A stretch of DNA of 48,883 bases from Geobacteraceae bacterium. Its GTDB lineage: Bacteria > Desulfobacterota > Desulfuromonadia > Geobacterales > Geobacteraceae. Positions 34,565 to 43,812 of the stretch are shown piece after piece (position 1 is the stretch's first letter; every line of letters starts with the position of its first letter). The notes beneath the pieces are model-generated. The model was not told the origin of the DNA, ran no database searches, and was given only the letters and a program-made list of their open reading frames with translations. The DNA lies in the NCBI GenBank assembly GCA_017861285.1, contig JAGFXO010000002.1, positions 1 through 48,883 of the forward strand, in the 5' to 3' direction. The position numbers and the translations under genes are program-made.

Positions 34565-36142
34565 TTAATCCCACAGATCGTCGTCATCCCATTCGGTTTG
34601 CAGTCTGGGATCGAAGCCTTCCGCTATCGCATCCCTGATTATTTTCAAACTTTCGACGGCATACTGCCTGAGGAAGGGGATTTTCCGGTATTCGGCCCGC
34701 GGAGTTAAAAGATTCATTGCCACTGCAAGCGTCTTTTCGACAATCGGTCTTTCACTCCCGGTTCTTCCCATCAGGTCGGCAATCATGAAAAGTCGTCTTG
34801 CCATGCTATCGCTATCCCGCTCTACCTTAATCCCTATGAATTTTTCTATGAAATTCTCAACCGCCTGGGCGATACCCCGGCCGGTAAGATTATCTTCCAG
34901 CAGATTAAGATCTTCCGCGAGATCAAAAAGCCTGCTGTCGGCTGTAAACCATCCGTCGAAATATTCTTCCTCAAACAGGCTGCCGCTTTGTTCCAAAAGC
35001 TCACTGCTGTCCGCCAGCCTCTCCAGGTTATAATCGTTAAAAACCGGAGCATAGGAATCGGGAGTGAGGGCTGCGGCTGGCAGGAAGCCCCGCAGCACGT
35101 AAAACTCGGGGGGCAGGTGAGTCTCGTTGCATCTGTTCATGAAGAGGGCATCGCCAATGAGAAGTGCGGCATAATCGGCATCGATTTCCATCAAGACCTC
35201 TTCACCAACCACATCCGACAACAACGAATCATGTTTCTCTCTGGAAATATTGCTGTAACCCAGAGCATCGACCATGCCTTTCATATCATGAAACTGCATG
35301 AAAAGAACATCCAGCCGTCCATCCGCACCCTGACGGGAAACACGGAGAGTTCGGCTCCCTGAGCCATCAACCGAACTGACGGAAGAAGAAAACGTTGCCG
35401 TGCATGCGGCATTTTCAGGGGGCGGCTCCGGGGTAATTCCGAGGAAGGAGAGTCTCCGCAGACTCCTGGCTGCCATCTCCCGAAGTTCGGCATCTTCACC
35501 GCAATGAAAGGAGTTCAGCAATGATGCCGCGCCCCGTTCCCGGACTCTCCCGAGGGTGGCGATAGATTCCAGCACGATTTCCCGGTCATCGAATGTCAGC
35601 AGGATCTCGAACAGGGACAGGACTCGCCGGTCTTTCAACCGTGCAAGATACCGCACAACAGCCGCCTGCGTTTCCTTCGGATAGGAGAGAAAATCCTCCA
35701 TGAAGCGGATTGTCCCCGCTTCACCCTTATCAAAAAGCCTTGGAAGGGTCAATTCGAGCGGTCCGTTCATTCCTTCCAGCAGTTTCGAGAAGGGGGGGAC
35801 GTTGACATCGATCCCGTAATCTTCCAGGACTGAAAGCAGCGCTGCTTTGCCATCCTCTCCCAGATCATTCCGTTTAAGGGCGATCCTGGCAATCTGGTCG
35901 ATCCAGACTTCATCATCAAAGAAATCGAGAAGGTAGACATACCGGCTGATATGGTCGCCGTTTTGTTCACGCCAGAGCCTTCGAATCAACGGCGATAGAG
36001 CCCGCTTTCCGGCTTTTTGCAGTTTTGCGCCGATCCTTTCCATCTCCTCCAGGGTTATGTTTTCCTTCTTCAGGCTTTCAAGGAGGTTTACTATAGTATG
36101 GCGTTCGGTCAGGCTTTTATCTATTTTTTTGCAAAATTCCAT
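34565..36142 (-). CDS. HEAT-repeat-type hypothetical protein
   Basis: 525 residues, acidic, no signal or membrane segment. The first 230 residues contain helical pairs of HEAT style (LSPLIRRLWREQNGD, AAVVRYLARLKDRRV, IATLGRVRERGAASLLNSF, MAARSLRRLSFL). The C-terminal half was not recognised. It lies between gyrA and gpsA, an arrangement I associate with Geobacter. Role unknown; a protein-protein scaffold is the family expectation. Confidence 0.78.
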   Translation of the reverse strand: MEFCKKIDKSLTERHTIVNLLESLKKENITLEEMERIGAKLQKAGKRALSPLIRRLWREQNGDHISRYVYLLDFFDDEVWIDQIARIALKRNDLGEDGKAALLSVLEDYGIDVNVPPFSKLLEGMNGPLELTLPRLFDKGEAGTIRFMEDFLSYPKETQAAVVRYLARLKDRRVLSLFEILLTFDDREIVLESIATLGRVRERGAASLLNSFHCGEDAELREMAARSLRRLSFLGITPEPPPENAACTATFSSSVSSVDGSGSRTLRVSRQGADGRLDVLFMQFHDMKGMVDALGYSNISREKHDSLLSDVVGEEVLMEIDADYAALLIGDALFMNRCNETHLPPEFYVLRGFLPAAALTPDSYAPVFNDYNLERLADSSELLEQSGSLFEEEYFDGWFTADSRLFDLAEDLNLLEDNLTGRGIAQAVENFIEKFIGIKVERDSDSMARRLFMIADLMGRTGSERPIVEKTLAVAMNLLTPRAEYRKIPFLRQYAVESLKIIRDAIAEGFDPRLQTEWDDDDLWD

Positions 36143-36186
36143 TGTATTCTTTTCTCGCTGCGAAATACCGCGTTCCCGCCAGTCGC

Positions 36187-38766
36187 TTACTCGTTATCCG
36201 AATCCATTTCATCGGCCTCATCGGTCACTTCCACGATGAGTTCTTCGGCATCATCACTTTCATCTTTCTCGGCAAGCTTCGCTACGGCAACGATTCTTTC
36301 GTTCTCTTCGGTAACCATGAGCCTGACACCCTGTGTATTCCGTCCAATAACCGAAAAACCCGCCACCGGAATCCTCAGTATCTTCCCGTTGTCGGTGATG
36401 AGCATCAGGTCATTCTCATCGGTTACCTGCTTGATATCCACGACACAACCGTTTCTTTCCGTGGTCTTTATAGTGATGACGCCTTTGCCGCCCCGCGACT
36501 GCAAGCGATATTCTCCCAGGTCCGTCCGTTTGCCGAACCCGTTTTCCGTCACTGTGAAGATAGTGGAATCCGAATAAGCCTCATTGACGATTGCCATCCC
36601 GATCACCACGTCGTCCCCTTCGAGGGTCATACCGCGCACACCCCTGCATATTCGTCCCATGGGTCGGGCATCCTCTTCCCGGAAACGGATCGATTTGCCA
36701 TTCCTTGAGGCAAGAAGCACGTCCCTCTTGCCGTCGGTCAGGGCTACGGAGATCAGTTTGTCACCCGAATCCAGGTTGACGGCGTTGATGCCTCCCGAAC
36801 GGATGTGGGCATATTCCCTGATCGGGCTCTTCTTGACTACACCGAACCGTGTCGCCATCATGAGGTACCAGTCTTCTTCGAAACCCTTGAGCGACAGTAT
36901 CGCGGTCACCATCTCCCCTTCCTGAAGGTTGAGGAGGTTAACAATGGCTTTGCCGCGGGCGGTTCTGCTTCCCTCGGGAATTTCGTAAACCTTCATCTGG
37001 TATACCCGGCCGGAGTCGGTGAAGAAGAGAATGAAGTCCTTGCTGGAGGCAATAAACAACTGTTCGACGAAATCCTCCTCTTTCGTTTTCATGCCGGTCT
37101 TTCCCTTGCCGCCGCGCCGCTGGGCACGGTAGAGGGTCGCCGGGCTCCTCTTGATGTAACCGGTGTGGCTGATGGTGACAACCATGTCCTCTTCGACAAT
37201 GGTATCCTCAAGGGAAATCTCGGCTGTCTTGTCAACGATTTCCGTGCGCCGCTCATCACCGAACTTCTCCCTCAATTCCGTGAGTTCGGTTACGATGATC
37301 TTGAGAATCTCCGACTCGGAGCCCAGAATTTCCTTGAGCCGGGCAATTACTTTGAGGATTTCGGCATACTCCTGAAGGATCTTTTCCCGCTCCAGACCGG
37401 TCAAACGCTGAAGCCGCATCTCAAGGATAGCCTGGGCCTGCTTCTCCGAAAGCTGAACGGACGGCGCATAGGGGGATCTTCTCTCTTCGGGTATCCCCAG
37501 CTTCGCAAGGTAGTCAGGATCCGAGAAGTTGCCTGCCATGAGGCCGGACCTGGCTTCTTCCGGGTTTTTTGCGGCCCGGATCAGTTCAATGACCGCATCC
37601 AGCCAATCAAGGGCAATCTTCAAACCTTCCAGGATATGGGCTCGTGCCTCCGCCTTCTTGAGTTCGAAGATGGTGCGCCGGGTAATGATTTCACGTCGGT
37701 GGTCGACAAACAGGTTAATGGTTTCCCGGAGAGTCAATACTTTCGGCCGGCCGCTGACGATGGCGAGCATGATGATGCCGAAGGAGGACTGCATCTGTGT
37801 CTGCTTGTAGAGATGGTTGAGTATCACCTGGGGATTCTCGTCCCGTTTCAGTTCGACAACGATCCTCATGCCGTCCCGGTCCGATTCATCGCGGATATCG
37901 CTGATGCCCTCGATCTTTTTCTCCCTCACCAGTTCGGCAATCTTTGCCACAAGGTTTGCCTTGTTCACCTGGTAGGGAATCTCGGTGATGATGATCGACT
38001 GGCGTTCGGTCTTCTTTTGCGTTTCCACAAAGGCCCGGGCCCGCATCTGGATAATTCCCCGGCCGGTCCTGTAAGCCTGGATTATCCCTTCCCGGCCGTA
38101 AATGAAACCGCCGGTGGGAAAGTCGGGACCCGGAATCAGGAGCAGAAGTTCTTCGAACGTCAGGTGCGGATTGCCGATGATGGTGATGATTGCGTCGATC
38201 ACCTCCCGCAGGTTGTGGGGCGGAATGTTGGTAGCCATGCCGACGGCGATCCCGGCCGAACCATTGACCAGCAGGTTGGGAAACTTGGCGGGGAGAACCA
38301 GCGGTTCCTGGAGGGAGCCGTCGTAGTTCTGCCCCATGTCCACGGTCTCCTTGTCAAGATCGGCCAGAAGTTCATGTGCAAGCTGCGACATTCGGATCTC
38401 GGTGTAGCGCATGGCCGCGGGCGAATCGCCGTCCACGGAGCCGAAGTTGCCCTGGCCATCCACCAGCGGGTAGCGGAGCGAAAAGTCCTGGGCCATTCTG
38501 ACAATGGTGTCGTAGGCGGCCGTGTCTCCGTGGGGATGATACTTACCGATCACGTCGCCGACCACGCGGGCAGATTTCTTGTACGGCTTGTTCCAGTCGT
38601 TCCCCATATCGTACATCGCATAGAGACAGCGCCGGTGCACCGGCTTCAGCCCGTCCCTGACGTCGGGCAGGGCACGGCCGATGATCACACTCATGGCATA
38701 GTCCATGTAGGAGCGTTTCATCTCGTCTTCGATGTTGATGGAAGTCTTGTTGATGGTTTCGAGCAT
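36187..38766 (-). CDS. gyrA: DNA gyrase subunit A
   Basis: The cleavage-reunion subunit of gyrase. The catalytic tyrosine is Tyr121 ([10 protein letters not shown]). The quinolone-pocket region is [11 protein letters not shown], with threonine 82 at the usual serine position and aspartate 86 present. The GyrA box QRRGGKG lies at the start of the C-terminal DNA-wrapping beta-pinwheel, and the protein ends in a strongly acidic tail (DDAEELIVE to DSDNE). 859 residues, normal. gyrB is not present upstream, where the window instead holds repeats and accessory genes. Confidence 0.98.
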   Translation of the reverse strand: MLETINKTSINIEDEMKRSYMDYAMSVIIGRALPDVRDGLKPVHRRCLYAMYDMGNDWNKPYKKSARVVGDVIGKYHPHGDTAAYDTIVRMAQDFSLRYPLVDGQGNFGSVDGDSPAAMRYTEIRMSQLAHELLADLDKETVDMGQNYDGSLQEPLVLPAKFPNLLVNGSAGIAVGMATNIPPHNLREVIDAIITIIGNPHLTFEELLLLIPGPDFPTGGFIYGREGIIQAYRTGRGIIQMRARAFVETQKKTERQSIIITEIPYQVNKANLVAKIAELVREKKIEGISDIRDESDRDGMRIVVELKRDENPQVILNHLYKQTQMQSSFGIIMLAIVSGRPKVLTLRETINLFVDHRREIITRRTIFELKKAEARAHILEGLKIALDWLDAVIELIRAAKNPEEARSGLMAGNFSDPDYLAKLGIPEERRSPYAPSVQLSEKQAQAILEMRLQRLTGLEREKILQEYAEILKVIARLKEILGSESEILKIIVTELTELREKFGDERRTEIVDKTAEISLEDTIVEEDMVVTISHTGYIKRSPATLYRAQRRGGKGKTGMKTKEEDFVEQLFIASSKDFILFFTDSGRVYQMKVYEIPEGSRTARGKAIVNLLNLQEGEMVTAILSLKGFEEDWYLMMATRFGVVKKSPIREYAHIRSGGINAVNLDSGDKLISVALTDGKRDVLLASRNGKSIRFREEDARPMGRICRGVRGMTLEGDDVVIGMAIVNEAYSDSTIFTVTENGFGKRTDLGEYRLQSRGGKGVITIKTTERNGCVVDIKQVTDENDLMLITDNGKILRIPVAGFSVIGRNTQGVRLMVTEENERIVAVAKLAEKDESDDAEELIVEVTDEADEMDSDNE

Positions 38767-38820
38767 TCAAACCTCGTAGAAGGCTACCGGGCCAAAAGCG
38801 CGGGCTAAAGGGATGCGCTT

Positions 38821-38855
38821 CCTCTGCCGTGTGCCCTGTGCCTTTTGCCGTGTAA
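38821..38855. repeat. Heptad repeat tract upstream of gyrA
   Basis: On the minus strand GGCAAAA, GGCACAG, GGCACAC units run in tandem, the fourth copy of the heptad family in this window. It lies at the edge of the accessory region. Confidence 0.6.
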
Positions 38856-38868
38856 GGGTACTAGATTA

Positions 38869-39110
38869 GATTAGTGAAAATTATCCTATATAAAATTCAA
38901 TATCTTACGAATAATTTCGCTCCATAACGCAACCTCTTTGAGCCTCAATTAATGCAAAAATCCCACTTTTGGCCCCATAAAGTGTTTTTTTCTACAAACC
39001 ACCCTAACATATTAAAATAAGAAGAGTATTTCACGCCTGAATTTTATGGGATTTTAGGGGAAATGCGTCAGGAAATCAAGGTTATCAAAGTTACCATACT
39101 TGTCGAGAGA
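38869..39110. repeat. Imperfect direct repeat, copy A
   Basis: About 240 bp, AT-rich, aligning with 42392-42632 over its whole length with scattered substitutions and small gaps. Shared blocks include TATAAAATTCAATAT, GGCCCCATAAA, CTGAATTTTA and AAAGTTACCATACTT. It contains no convincing gene. The DNA beyond it (39111-39358) has only a possible 32-codon remnant ORF (39139-39237, MNNGNFKTVARAAMDGG...) that I cannot identify. Confidence 0.75.
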
Positions 39111-39358
39111 ATAAAAGACCTTTCCGGTAACATGTTCTATGAACAATGGGAATTTCAAGACGGTTGCACGTGCAGCCATGGACGGCGGCTATGCAAAAGC
39201 GATTTGCATGCTCAAGAGGGTGAATCCTCAGGCCTGAATAGAGAGCGCGAAAGTAGTAGGCTCCCATACAATCGCAGGACAAGGTTTGTTTTGGTGCTAC
39301 AGTTACCGTGCGGAGGTAGAAGTCCTTACTTCATAAGGTATCTCCCTGTACCCGTCGA

Positions 39359-39655
39359 TCATGAGCCTGATGTCTTGTGACAACCCACACAGTCAACCGG
39401 GCCGGACTTGTTCTTTTCGTGACAACCTATGCATAGCTTATGTGGACGGAACTGCCCACTTTTCTTTATTGAACCAGGTCCTGTCTTGTGGCAAACCTCA
39501 CAATCTTTAATGGCTTCCTGATGCTTCTTATGAGTAAATATGACCTTCCCGCTTTCGGAAGGAAGTTCGATTATATCTGCAGCAAACCCCGTCCCAACAT
39601 AAAAAAGAATCGAAAGAGCAGCACATGTAAACTGAAGTACTTCCAGAGAGTGCAC
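39359..39655 (-). CDS. PpcA-like periplasmic triheme cytochrome c7
   Basis: 98 residues with three CxxCH heme sites (CEVCH, CIGCH, CVGCH). The mature start ADIIELPSESGKVIFTHKKH aligns well with the PpcA family of Geobacter, which carries electrons through the periplasm to metal-reducing chains. The signal peptide is odd: no basic residue precedes the hydrophobic core. The start is unclear. GTG 39655 lies inside the GAGGAGG signal, while CTG 39646 is 8 bases downstream of it. Mature cleavage after GFA is likely. Divergent from the polyferredoxin gene. Confidence 0.85.
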   Translation of the reverse strand: MHSLEVLQFTCAALSILFYVGTGFAADIIELPSESGKVIFTHKKHQEAIKDCEVCHKTGPGSIKKSGQFRPHKLCIGCHEKNKSGPVDCVGCHKTSGS

Positions 39656-39770
39656 CTCCTCAACGGTAAATGAATTAAACCTTCATGATTATATATCATA
39701 TTTTTTCCCATGCACATCCCGATCTTCAGGCCGCATGGACATAAGAACACGAATGTGGTTAAAAAATTCA

Positions 39771-39799
39771 TTGACAATCTTATATATTATATATATTAC
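39771..39799 (+). promoter_or_regulatory. Candidate promoter of the polyferredoxin gene
   Basis: A perfect TTGACA at 39771-39776, followed by an AT-only tract in which TATATT (39792-39797) or TATTAC (39794-39799) could be the -10 element (15- or 17-base spacer). The polyferredoxin ATG follows at 39826 with AGGAGG. A sigma-70 promoter is a reasonable reading. Confidence 0.5.
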
Positions 39800-39825
39800 T
39801 TTTCATATGTTTCTAGGAGGCATGT

Positions 39826-40473
39826 ATGGCAACAGCGAAAGCAATTTCCCGAAATAACTATAAATGGGGCCTCGCCCTTCTCATGGTCCTGGTGCTGGGA
39901 TTGGGATGGAAATATCCTTATCTCGGATTCATGGTGCCGATCGTCATGATCACTGGCCTTATCGGCTCCTTCCTCAAAGGTCGCGTCGTCTGCGGCAATT
40001 TCTGTCCGCGGGGAAGCTTTTTCGACACCTGGTTCAAGCCACTCGGTGGTTCAACGAAGGTCCCGAAACTGCTTACTACTCCGAAATTACGCTGGAGTTT
40101 GCTGGTGGCGTTGTTTTCCTTCATGATAGTCCAACTGTTGAGCGACATCGGAAGCGCCGCCCACTGGGGCACCGTCTTCTGGCGGGTTTGCATGGTAACG
40201 ACCTTGATTGCCCTGGTTGTGGGAGTTCGCTACCGGTCGCGGGCCTGGTGCGCATTCTGCCCCATGGGAACAATCCAGGGCGCCATTGGCGGCGAAAAAC
40301 ATGCTCTCTCCATTTCGACTTCATGTGCAGGCTGCGGCATCTGCGAAAAGAACTGTCCGATGGGACATGACATCGCGCATTCCAGGGAACGAGATATAGT
40401 CATGAACAGTGACTGCCTTCACTGCGGAGCCTGCGTATCAGCCTGCCCCCGGAATGCGCTCCAGGAAAAATGA
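39826..40473 (+). CDS. Membrane polyferredoxin (NapH/CcoG-like 4Fe-4S protein)
   Basis: 215 residues with about four membrane helices. Two CxxxCP motifs (CGNFCPRG and CAFCPMG) follow helices, as in NapH/NosR-type quinol-linked proteins. Two cytosolic 4Fe-4S motifs complete the C-terminus (CAGCGICEKNCPMG, CLHCGACVSACPRN). It would pass electrons between the quinone pool and a soluble partner. Start ATG 39826 has AGGAGG 5 bases upstream. The flavoprotein gene 71 bases downstream is a likely redox partner; the triheme cytochrome is encoded divergently. Confidence 0.9.
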   Translation: MATAKAISRNNYKWGLALLMVLVLGLGWKYPYLGFMVPIVMITGLIGSFLKGRVVCGNFCPRGSFFDTWFKPLGGSTKVPKLLTTPKLRWSLLVALFSFMIVQLLSDIGSAAHWGTVFWRVCMVTTLIALVVGVRYRSRAWCAFCPMGTIQGAIGGEKHALSISTSCAGCGICEKNCPMGHDIAHSRERDIVMNSDCLHCGACVSACPRNALQEK

Positions 40474-40544
40474 GCGTTTTTCAAGCTGAAGGTTAAATAC
40501 TGAAGGTTATGGAGAAATAATGCAAACAAAGGAGGATTGAAACC

Positions 40545-42239
40545 ATGAGCAAGAAGATCGTCGTTATCGGAGGATCGGCGGCCGGCCCCAAGGCTGCGGC
40601 GCGCGCCAAGCGACTGGACCCCGGCGCCGAGGTCACCATAATCCAGAAAGCGCCGGAGATGTCCATGGCGTCCTGCGGCTATCCCTATTTCGTCGGTGGC
40701 TTATTCAACAACCGTAACGCTCTCCTCAGCACTCCATACGGAGAGGTGCGCGACCCGCACTTCTTCGTGAACACCAAGGGGATAAAAGCCCGCACCGAAA
40801 CCGAAGTGATGTCCATCGACCGGCAGCGCCGGACGGTTCAGTGCCGTGATCTCACAAGCGACGCGCTGGATGAGGTGCCCTACGACAAACTTATCATCGC
40901 CACCGGCGCCAGGGCACGCAAACCGCCGCTGCCGGGCATCGACCTCGACGGCGTTACAACCCTCCAGTCCATGCGCGATGCCGATTTCCTCCGTCGCATA
41001 CGCGACGAGGGCGCCATCAAGAAGGCGGTTGTAATCGGCGGCGGACTGATCGGCATCGAGACATGCGAAGCACTCCAGTTGTCCGGCATCGATATCACGG
41101 TCATCGAAATGCTGCCCCAGATTCTCATGTTCCTGGACTGGGAACTGGCCAAGGTTCTGGAAAACCACGTGCGCAGCAAGGCCGCCAACGTCATTACCGA
41201 TGTCAAGCTGGCCGGATTCATCGGCGAGAACGGCCGTCTGACGGCAGTCAGGCTGGAAAACGGCACCGAGCTCCCCTGTGAGCTGGCGGTTCTGGCCATC
41301 GGTGTCGCTCCCAACACCGACCTTGCCCAGGCCGCGGGACTGGAGATCGGCACCACTGGCGGCATCCTGGTTGATGAGTACATGCAGACTTCCGATCCCG
41401 ATATCTACGCCGTAGGTGACTGCGTGGAGCTTGTGCACCGCATCACGGGAAAGAAGACCCGCGCTCCTTTCGGCGACCTGGCGAATCTGGAAGGCAGGGT
41501 GGCTGGTGAAAACGCTGTGCTCGGCAACAGCGTGACATTCCCCGGGACCTTCCATACCGGCATCTGCAAGGTGTTCGATTTCAATGCGGGCTCCACCGGA
41601 TTGTCCGAAAGCCGCGCCCGTCAAGAGGGATTCGAGAATATCGTCACGGTCATCAACGCAAGCCTCGACAAACCCGAGTTCATGGGCGCCAAGCTGTTGA
41701 TCTCCAAAATGGTTGTTGACGGAACAACGGGCAGGATACTGGGACTCCAGTGCGCAGGGCCCGGGGATGTAGGCAAACAGATATCCATGGCAGCCGTGGC
41801 CCTCCTCGGCAAACTAAAGGTCGCCGACGTGGTGAATGCGGACCTCCCCTATGCGCCACCTTTTTCCCTTGCCATCGATCACTTTATCGCCACCGCCCAT
41901 CTCATGGAGAACAAGCTAAAGGGACTGCTCAAAGGAATCGGCGCTGTGGAGCTCAAAGAGAAGTTGGACAAGGGAGAAACGCCCTTCCTTCTCGACGTAC
42001 GAACACCCGGGGAGTACGATATGATGCGGCTGGGTATCGGCGAGACGCTGATCCCCATCGGAGATTTGCGTCATCGGATGGACGATCTTCCTTCGGACAA
42101 GAACCGGGAGATCATCTGCTACTGCAAGATTTCTCTTCGGGGTTACGAAGCGGCCATTCTGCTGGAGGCGGAAGGCTGGGAAAACGTCAAGGTGCTGGAA
42201 GGCGGCGTCATGGCCTGGCCGTACCGGCGGGAAAAGTAA
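40545..42239 (+). CDS. FAD-dependent CoA-disulfide reductase-like/rhodanese fusion
   Basis: 564 residues. The N-terminal pyridine-nucleotide disulfide oxidoreductase has FAD motif VVIGGSAAGPKAAARAKR, a single redox cysteine Cys44 (MASCGYPYFVGG), an NAD motif VVIGGGLIGIETCEAL and the FAD-ribityl motif DIYAVGDCVE. A rhodanese domain occupies about 465-564 with LDVRTPGEYD and the active loop CKISLRG (Cys527). This architecture is that of CoA-disulfide or NAD(P)H-linked persulfide/polysulfide reductases. It probably acts on sulfane sulfur or CoA persulfide. Ribosome-binding site GGAGG at 40531-40535. Confidence 0.93.
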   Translation: MSKKIVVIGGSAAGPKAAARAKRLDPGAEVTIIQKAPEMSMASCGYPYFVGGLFNNRNALLSTPYGEVRDPHFFVNTKGIKARTETEVMSIDRQRRTVQCRDLTSDALDEVPYDKLIIATGARARKPPLPGIDLDGVTTLQSMRDADFLRRIRDEGAIKKAVVIGGGLIGIETCEALQLSGIDITVIEMLPQILMFLDWELAKVLENHVRSKAANVITDVKLAGFIGENGRLTAVRLENGTELPCELAVLAIGVAPNTDLAQAAGLEIGTTGGILVDEYMQTSDPDIYAVGDCVELVHRITGKKTRAPFGDLANLEGRVAGENAVLGNSVTFPGTFHTGICKVFDFNAGSTGLSESRARQEGFENIVTVINASLDKPEFMGAKLLISKMVVDGTTGRILGLQCAGPGDVGKQISMAAVALLGKLKVADVVNADLPYAPPFSLAIDHFIATAHLMENKLKGLLKGIGAVELKEKLDKGETPFLLDVRTPGEYDMMRLGIGETLIPIGDLRHRMDDLPSDKNREIICYCKISLRGYEAAILLEAEGWENVKVLEGGVMAWPYRREK

Positions 42240-42275
42240 CCATAATACGCTCGCATCTCCATCGCTGATAACAAC

Positions 42276-42314
42276 ACAAACCCCTGCCCGGGAGACTACT
42301 TGACAGGGGTTTGT
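42276..42314 (+). terminator. Strong hairpin after the flavoprotein gene
   Basis: ACAAACCCCTG (42276-42286) and CAGGGGTTTGT (42304-42314) form a perfect 11-bp stem with a 17-base loop, 37 bases after the stop codon. There is no long T-run, so termination is probable but not certain. Confidence 0.65.
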
Positions 42315-42391
42315 GAGTTTCTGAATGATGCTTGGCTTTTCAGCTCTGGACAGACAAGAATATCCTCGCTTGAAAGCAGTGTACGTGTACC

Positions 42392-42632
42392 TGATTAGTA
42401 AAAATTACCTTCTATAAAATTCAATATGTTGCGAGAAAATTGGCCCCATAAAATAATCTAGTTTGGCCCCAATTATTGCAAAAATCCTTCTTTATGGCCC
42501 CATAAAATGATTTTTAAATACAAACTGCCATAACTTATCAGAATAAGTGTTTTTTTCACATCTGAATTTTAAGGAATTTCAGGGGAAATGTGCCAAAAAT
42601 CAAGATTAATAAAGTTACCATACTTACAGAGA
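42392..42632. repeat. Imperfect direct repeat, copy B
   Basis: Second copy of the repeat at 38869. Here the GGCCCCATAAA block appears twice (42442, 42498), with a related TTGGCCCCAATTA between. Together the copies bracket the cytochrome, polyferredoxin and CoA-disulfide reductase-like genes. No ORF is supported in it. Confidence 0.75.
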
Positions 42633-42684
42633 CAAAGTTGGGGCATAGCGCTACAATGGCCACCGGAGAACAGGTAACGCGTAC

Positions 42685-42703
42685 ACGAGACAGTGCGTCT
42701 CGT
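42685..42703. terminator. Small hairpin downstream of the VOC gene
   Basis: ACGAGAC-AGTGC-GTCTCGT is a perfect 7-bp stem located 37 bases beyond the minus-strand VOC gene stop. It may end that transcript; it lacks a T-run. Confidence 0.35.
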
Positions 42704-42739
42704 TAGTGCAGCACAATTCTTCCAGGCACTCGAAAGAAT

Positions 42740-43180
42740 TCAGGTTTCAAGCAAACAACCCGACGATTCGTTTTTCCGTTCGTAATATCGAATCTCGATC
42801 AAATTCTGCTCAGGGTCGCTGAAATAGATCGATACCCCGGTCCCATGTGCGCCCCATCTTTCTACCGGTCCCTGTTCAATTGCTACGTCAAGCTCGACAA
42901 GCCGCTCGCAAAGCCTTTCAAAATCCTCTCTACTTATCGAAAGGCAAAAGTGATTGAGGTTTGGCTCCGTCTTTTCCCCATGATACTTACGATCCCACAT
43001 TTTCCTGGGAAAAAGGTCGATAATGGTATCCGAGTTGATTCGTACAGAGGGAAACGGTACTTTGCCTTCATGGTACAATTCCAGCCGTTCAGGGATAAAC
43101 CCAAAGAGAGAGGCGTAAAATTCCACCTCTTCTTCAACATTAGTTACATTGAGAACAATATGGTCCATCAGAACATCCAT
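42740..43180 (-). CDS. VOC-family (glyoxalase/dioxygenase-like) metalloprotein
   Basis: 146 residues from ATG 43180, with GAGG 6 bases upstream; TTG 43186 is less likely. Two paired beta-alpha-beta-beta-beta modules are visible: MDHIVLNVTNVEEEVEFYASLFGF at the start and NLNHFCLSISREDFERL in the middle, ending in FSDPEQNLIEIRYYE. Putative metal ligands are His7, the histidine of NLNHF and the glutamate of LIEIRY. The substrate cannot be assigned. It follows a DUF488 pseudogene by about 12 bases and was probably its operon partner. Confidence 0.85.
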   Translation of the reverse strand: MDVLMDHIVLNVTNVEEEVEFYASLFGFIPERLELYHEGKVPFPSVRINSDTIIDLFPRKMWDRKYHGEKTEPNLNHFCLSISREDFERLCERLVELDVAIEQGPVERWGAHGTGVSIYFSDPEQNLIEIRYYERKNESSGCLLET

Positions 43181-43192
43181 GGTCAACCTCGC

Positions 43193-43591
43193 TCATAGTA
43201 TGACTGCAATGCGTTTCTGCCCGCCGAGCTGTATCAGTTGCTCGATGGTATCCTCAGAATCACTGGTCAACATGTAATCCGTAAAACCGCGGAATGAATC
43301 ATTGCGCTATCCGCTGTTCGGTGAGTCGTCTCTGGGGTGGCGGAGACCGCCCAGTCCCGGCATATGGGAGTAACCAATGCCTTCCGTCGCAAGAATCTCT
43401 GGGAGAGTGTCACGGTTGAACTGTGGGTTGTGTCGTGGTCTGGGTACTGTTCGTACGCCAACAAGTCTTCGAACACCATTGGTCAGCGGGAGACCGATGA
43501 ATTCATCAACCGGCAGTGTGGAATGTCCGATGGTGAGAATTGTAACTTCCTTGTCAACAGTGACCGATTTCGGTCCGGAAACTCCCGACAT
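43193..43591 (-). pseudogene. DUF488 pseudogene with a TAG nonsense codon
   Basis: The frame starts TVDKEVTILTIGHSTLP and continues with NGVRRLVGVRTVPRPRHNPQ and MPGLGGLRHPRDDSPNSG, the DUF488 signature. Then TAG (43307-43309) stands where the family has tryptophan. Reading through, the same frame continues RNDSFRGFTDYM and then EQLIQLGGQKRIAVIL before TGA at 43193, again typical, but the family C-terminus with CHR-type residues is lost. So one nonsense mutation plus a truncated end. An intact DUF488 member would be a small cytosolic protein of unknown function. Confidence 0.85.
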
Positions 43592-43812
43592 TATTTCCCC
43601 CGCTTATCCTTTGATCAATATCCAAAAAGATCAATGCTGGGATGCTTCCATATTTTATCATTTAATGGCAATGCCACAAAAAAGCCTAAAAAGTGTCCGA
43701 ATCAGGGGCAGAGAGACTGGTCCTGCATGCCGGCTTGTAAGTACGGTAATTTCATCTACTGGGGTTTGCTGCAAAATAGTTGCGGAGCGTCTCCCAGGCT
43801 TCTTGAAACGAG
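43592..43812. other. Possible frameshifted tail of the small membrane protein
   Basis: Immediately after the membrane ORF ends at 43813, another minus-strand frame reads CDSFQEAWETLRNYFAANPSR then stop, which looks like a natural protein end. A one-base shift would join it to the membrane ORF. Apart from this I see nothing coding. Confidence 0.3.

Noticed and set aside
36805-38808. 667-codon plus-strand ORF opposite gyrA
   Set aside because: Antisense shadow of gyrA caused by GC-biased codons; no recognisable domain.
39063-39380. 105-codon plus-strand ORF beginning in direct repeat copy A
   Set aside because: It runs across the repeat and into the antisense of the cytochrome gene with no recognisable domain; only a 32-codon alternative frame looks remotely coding.
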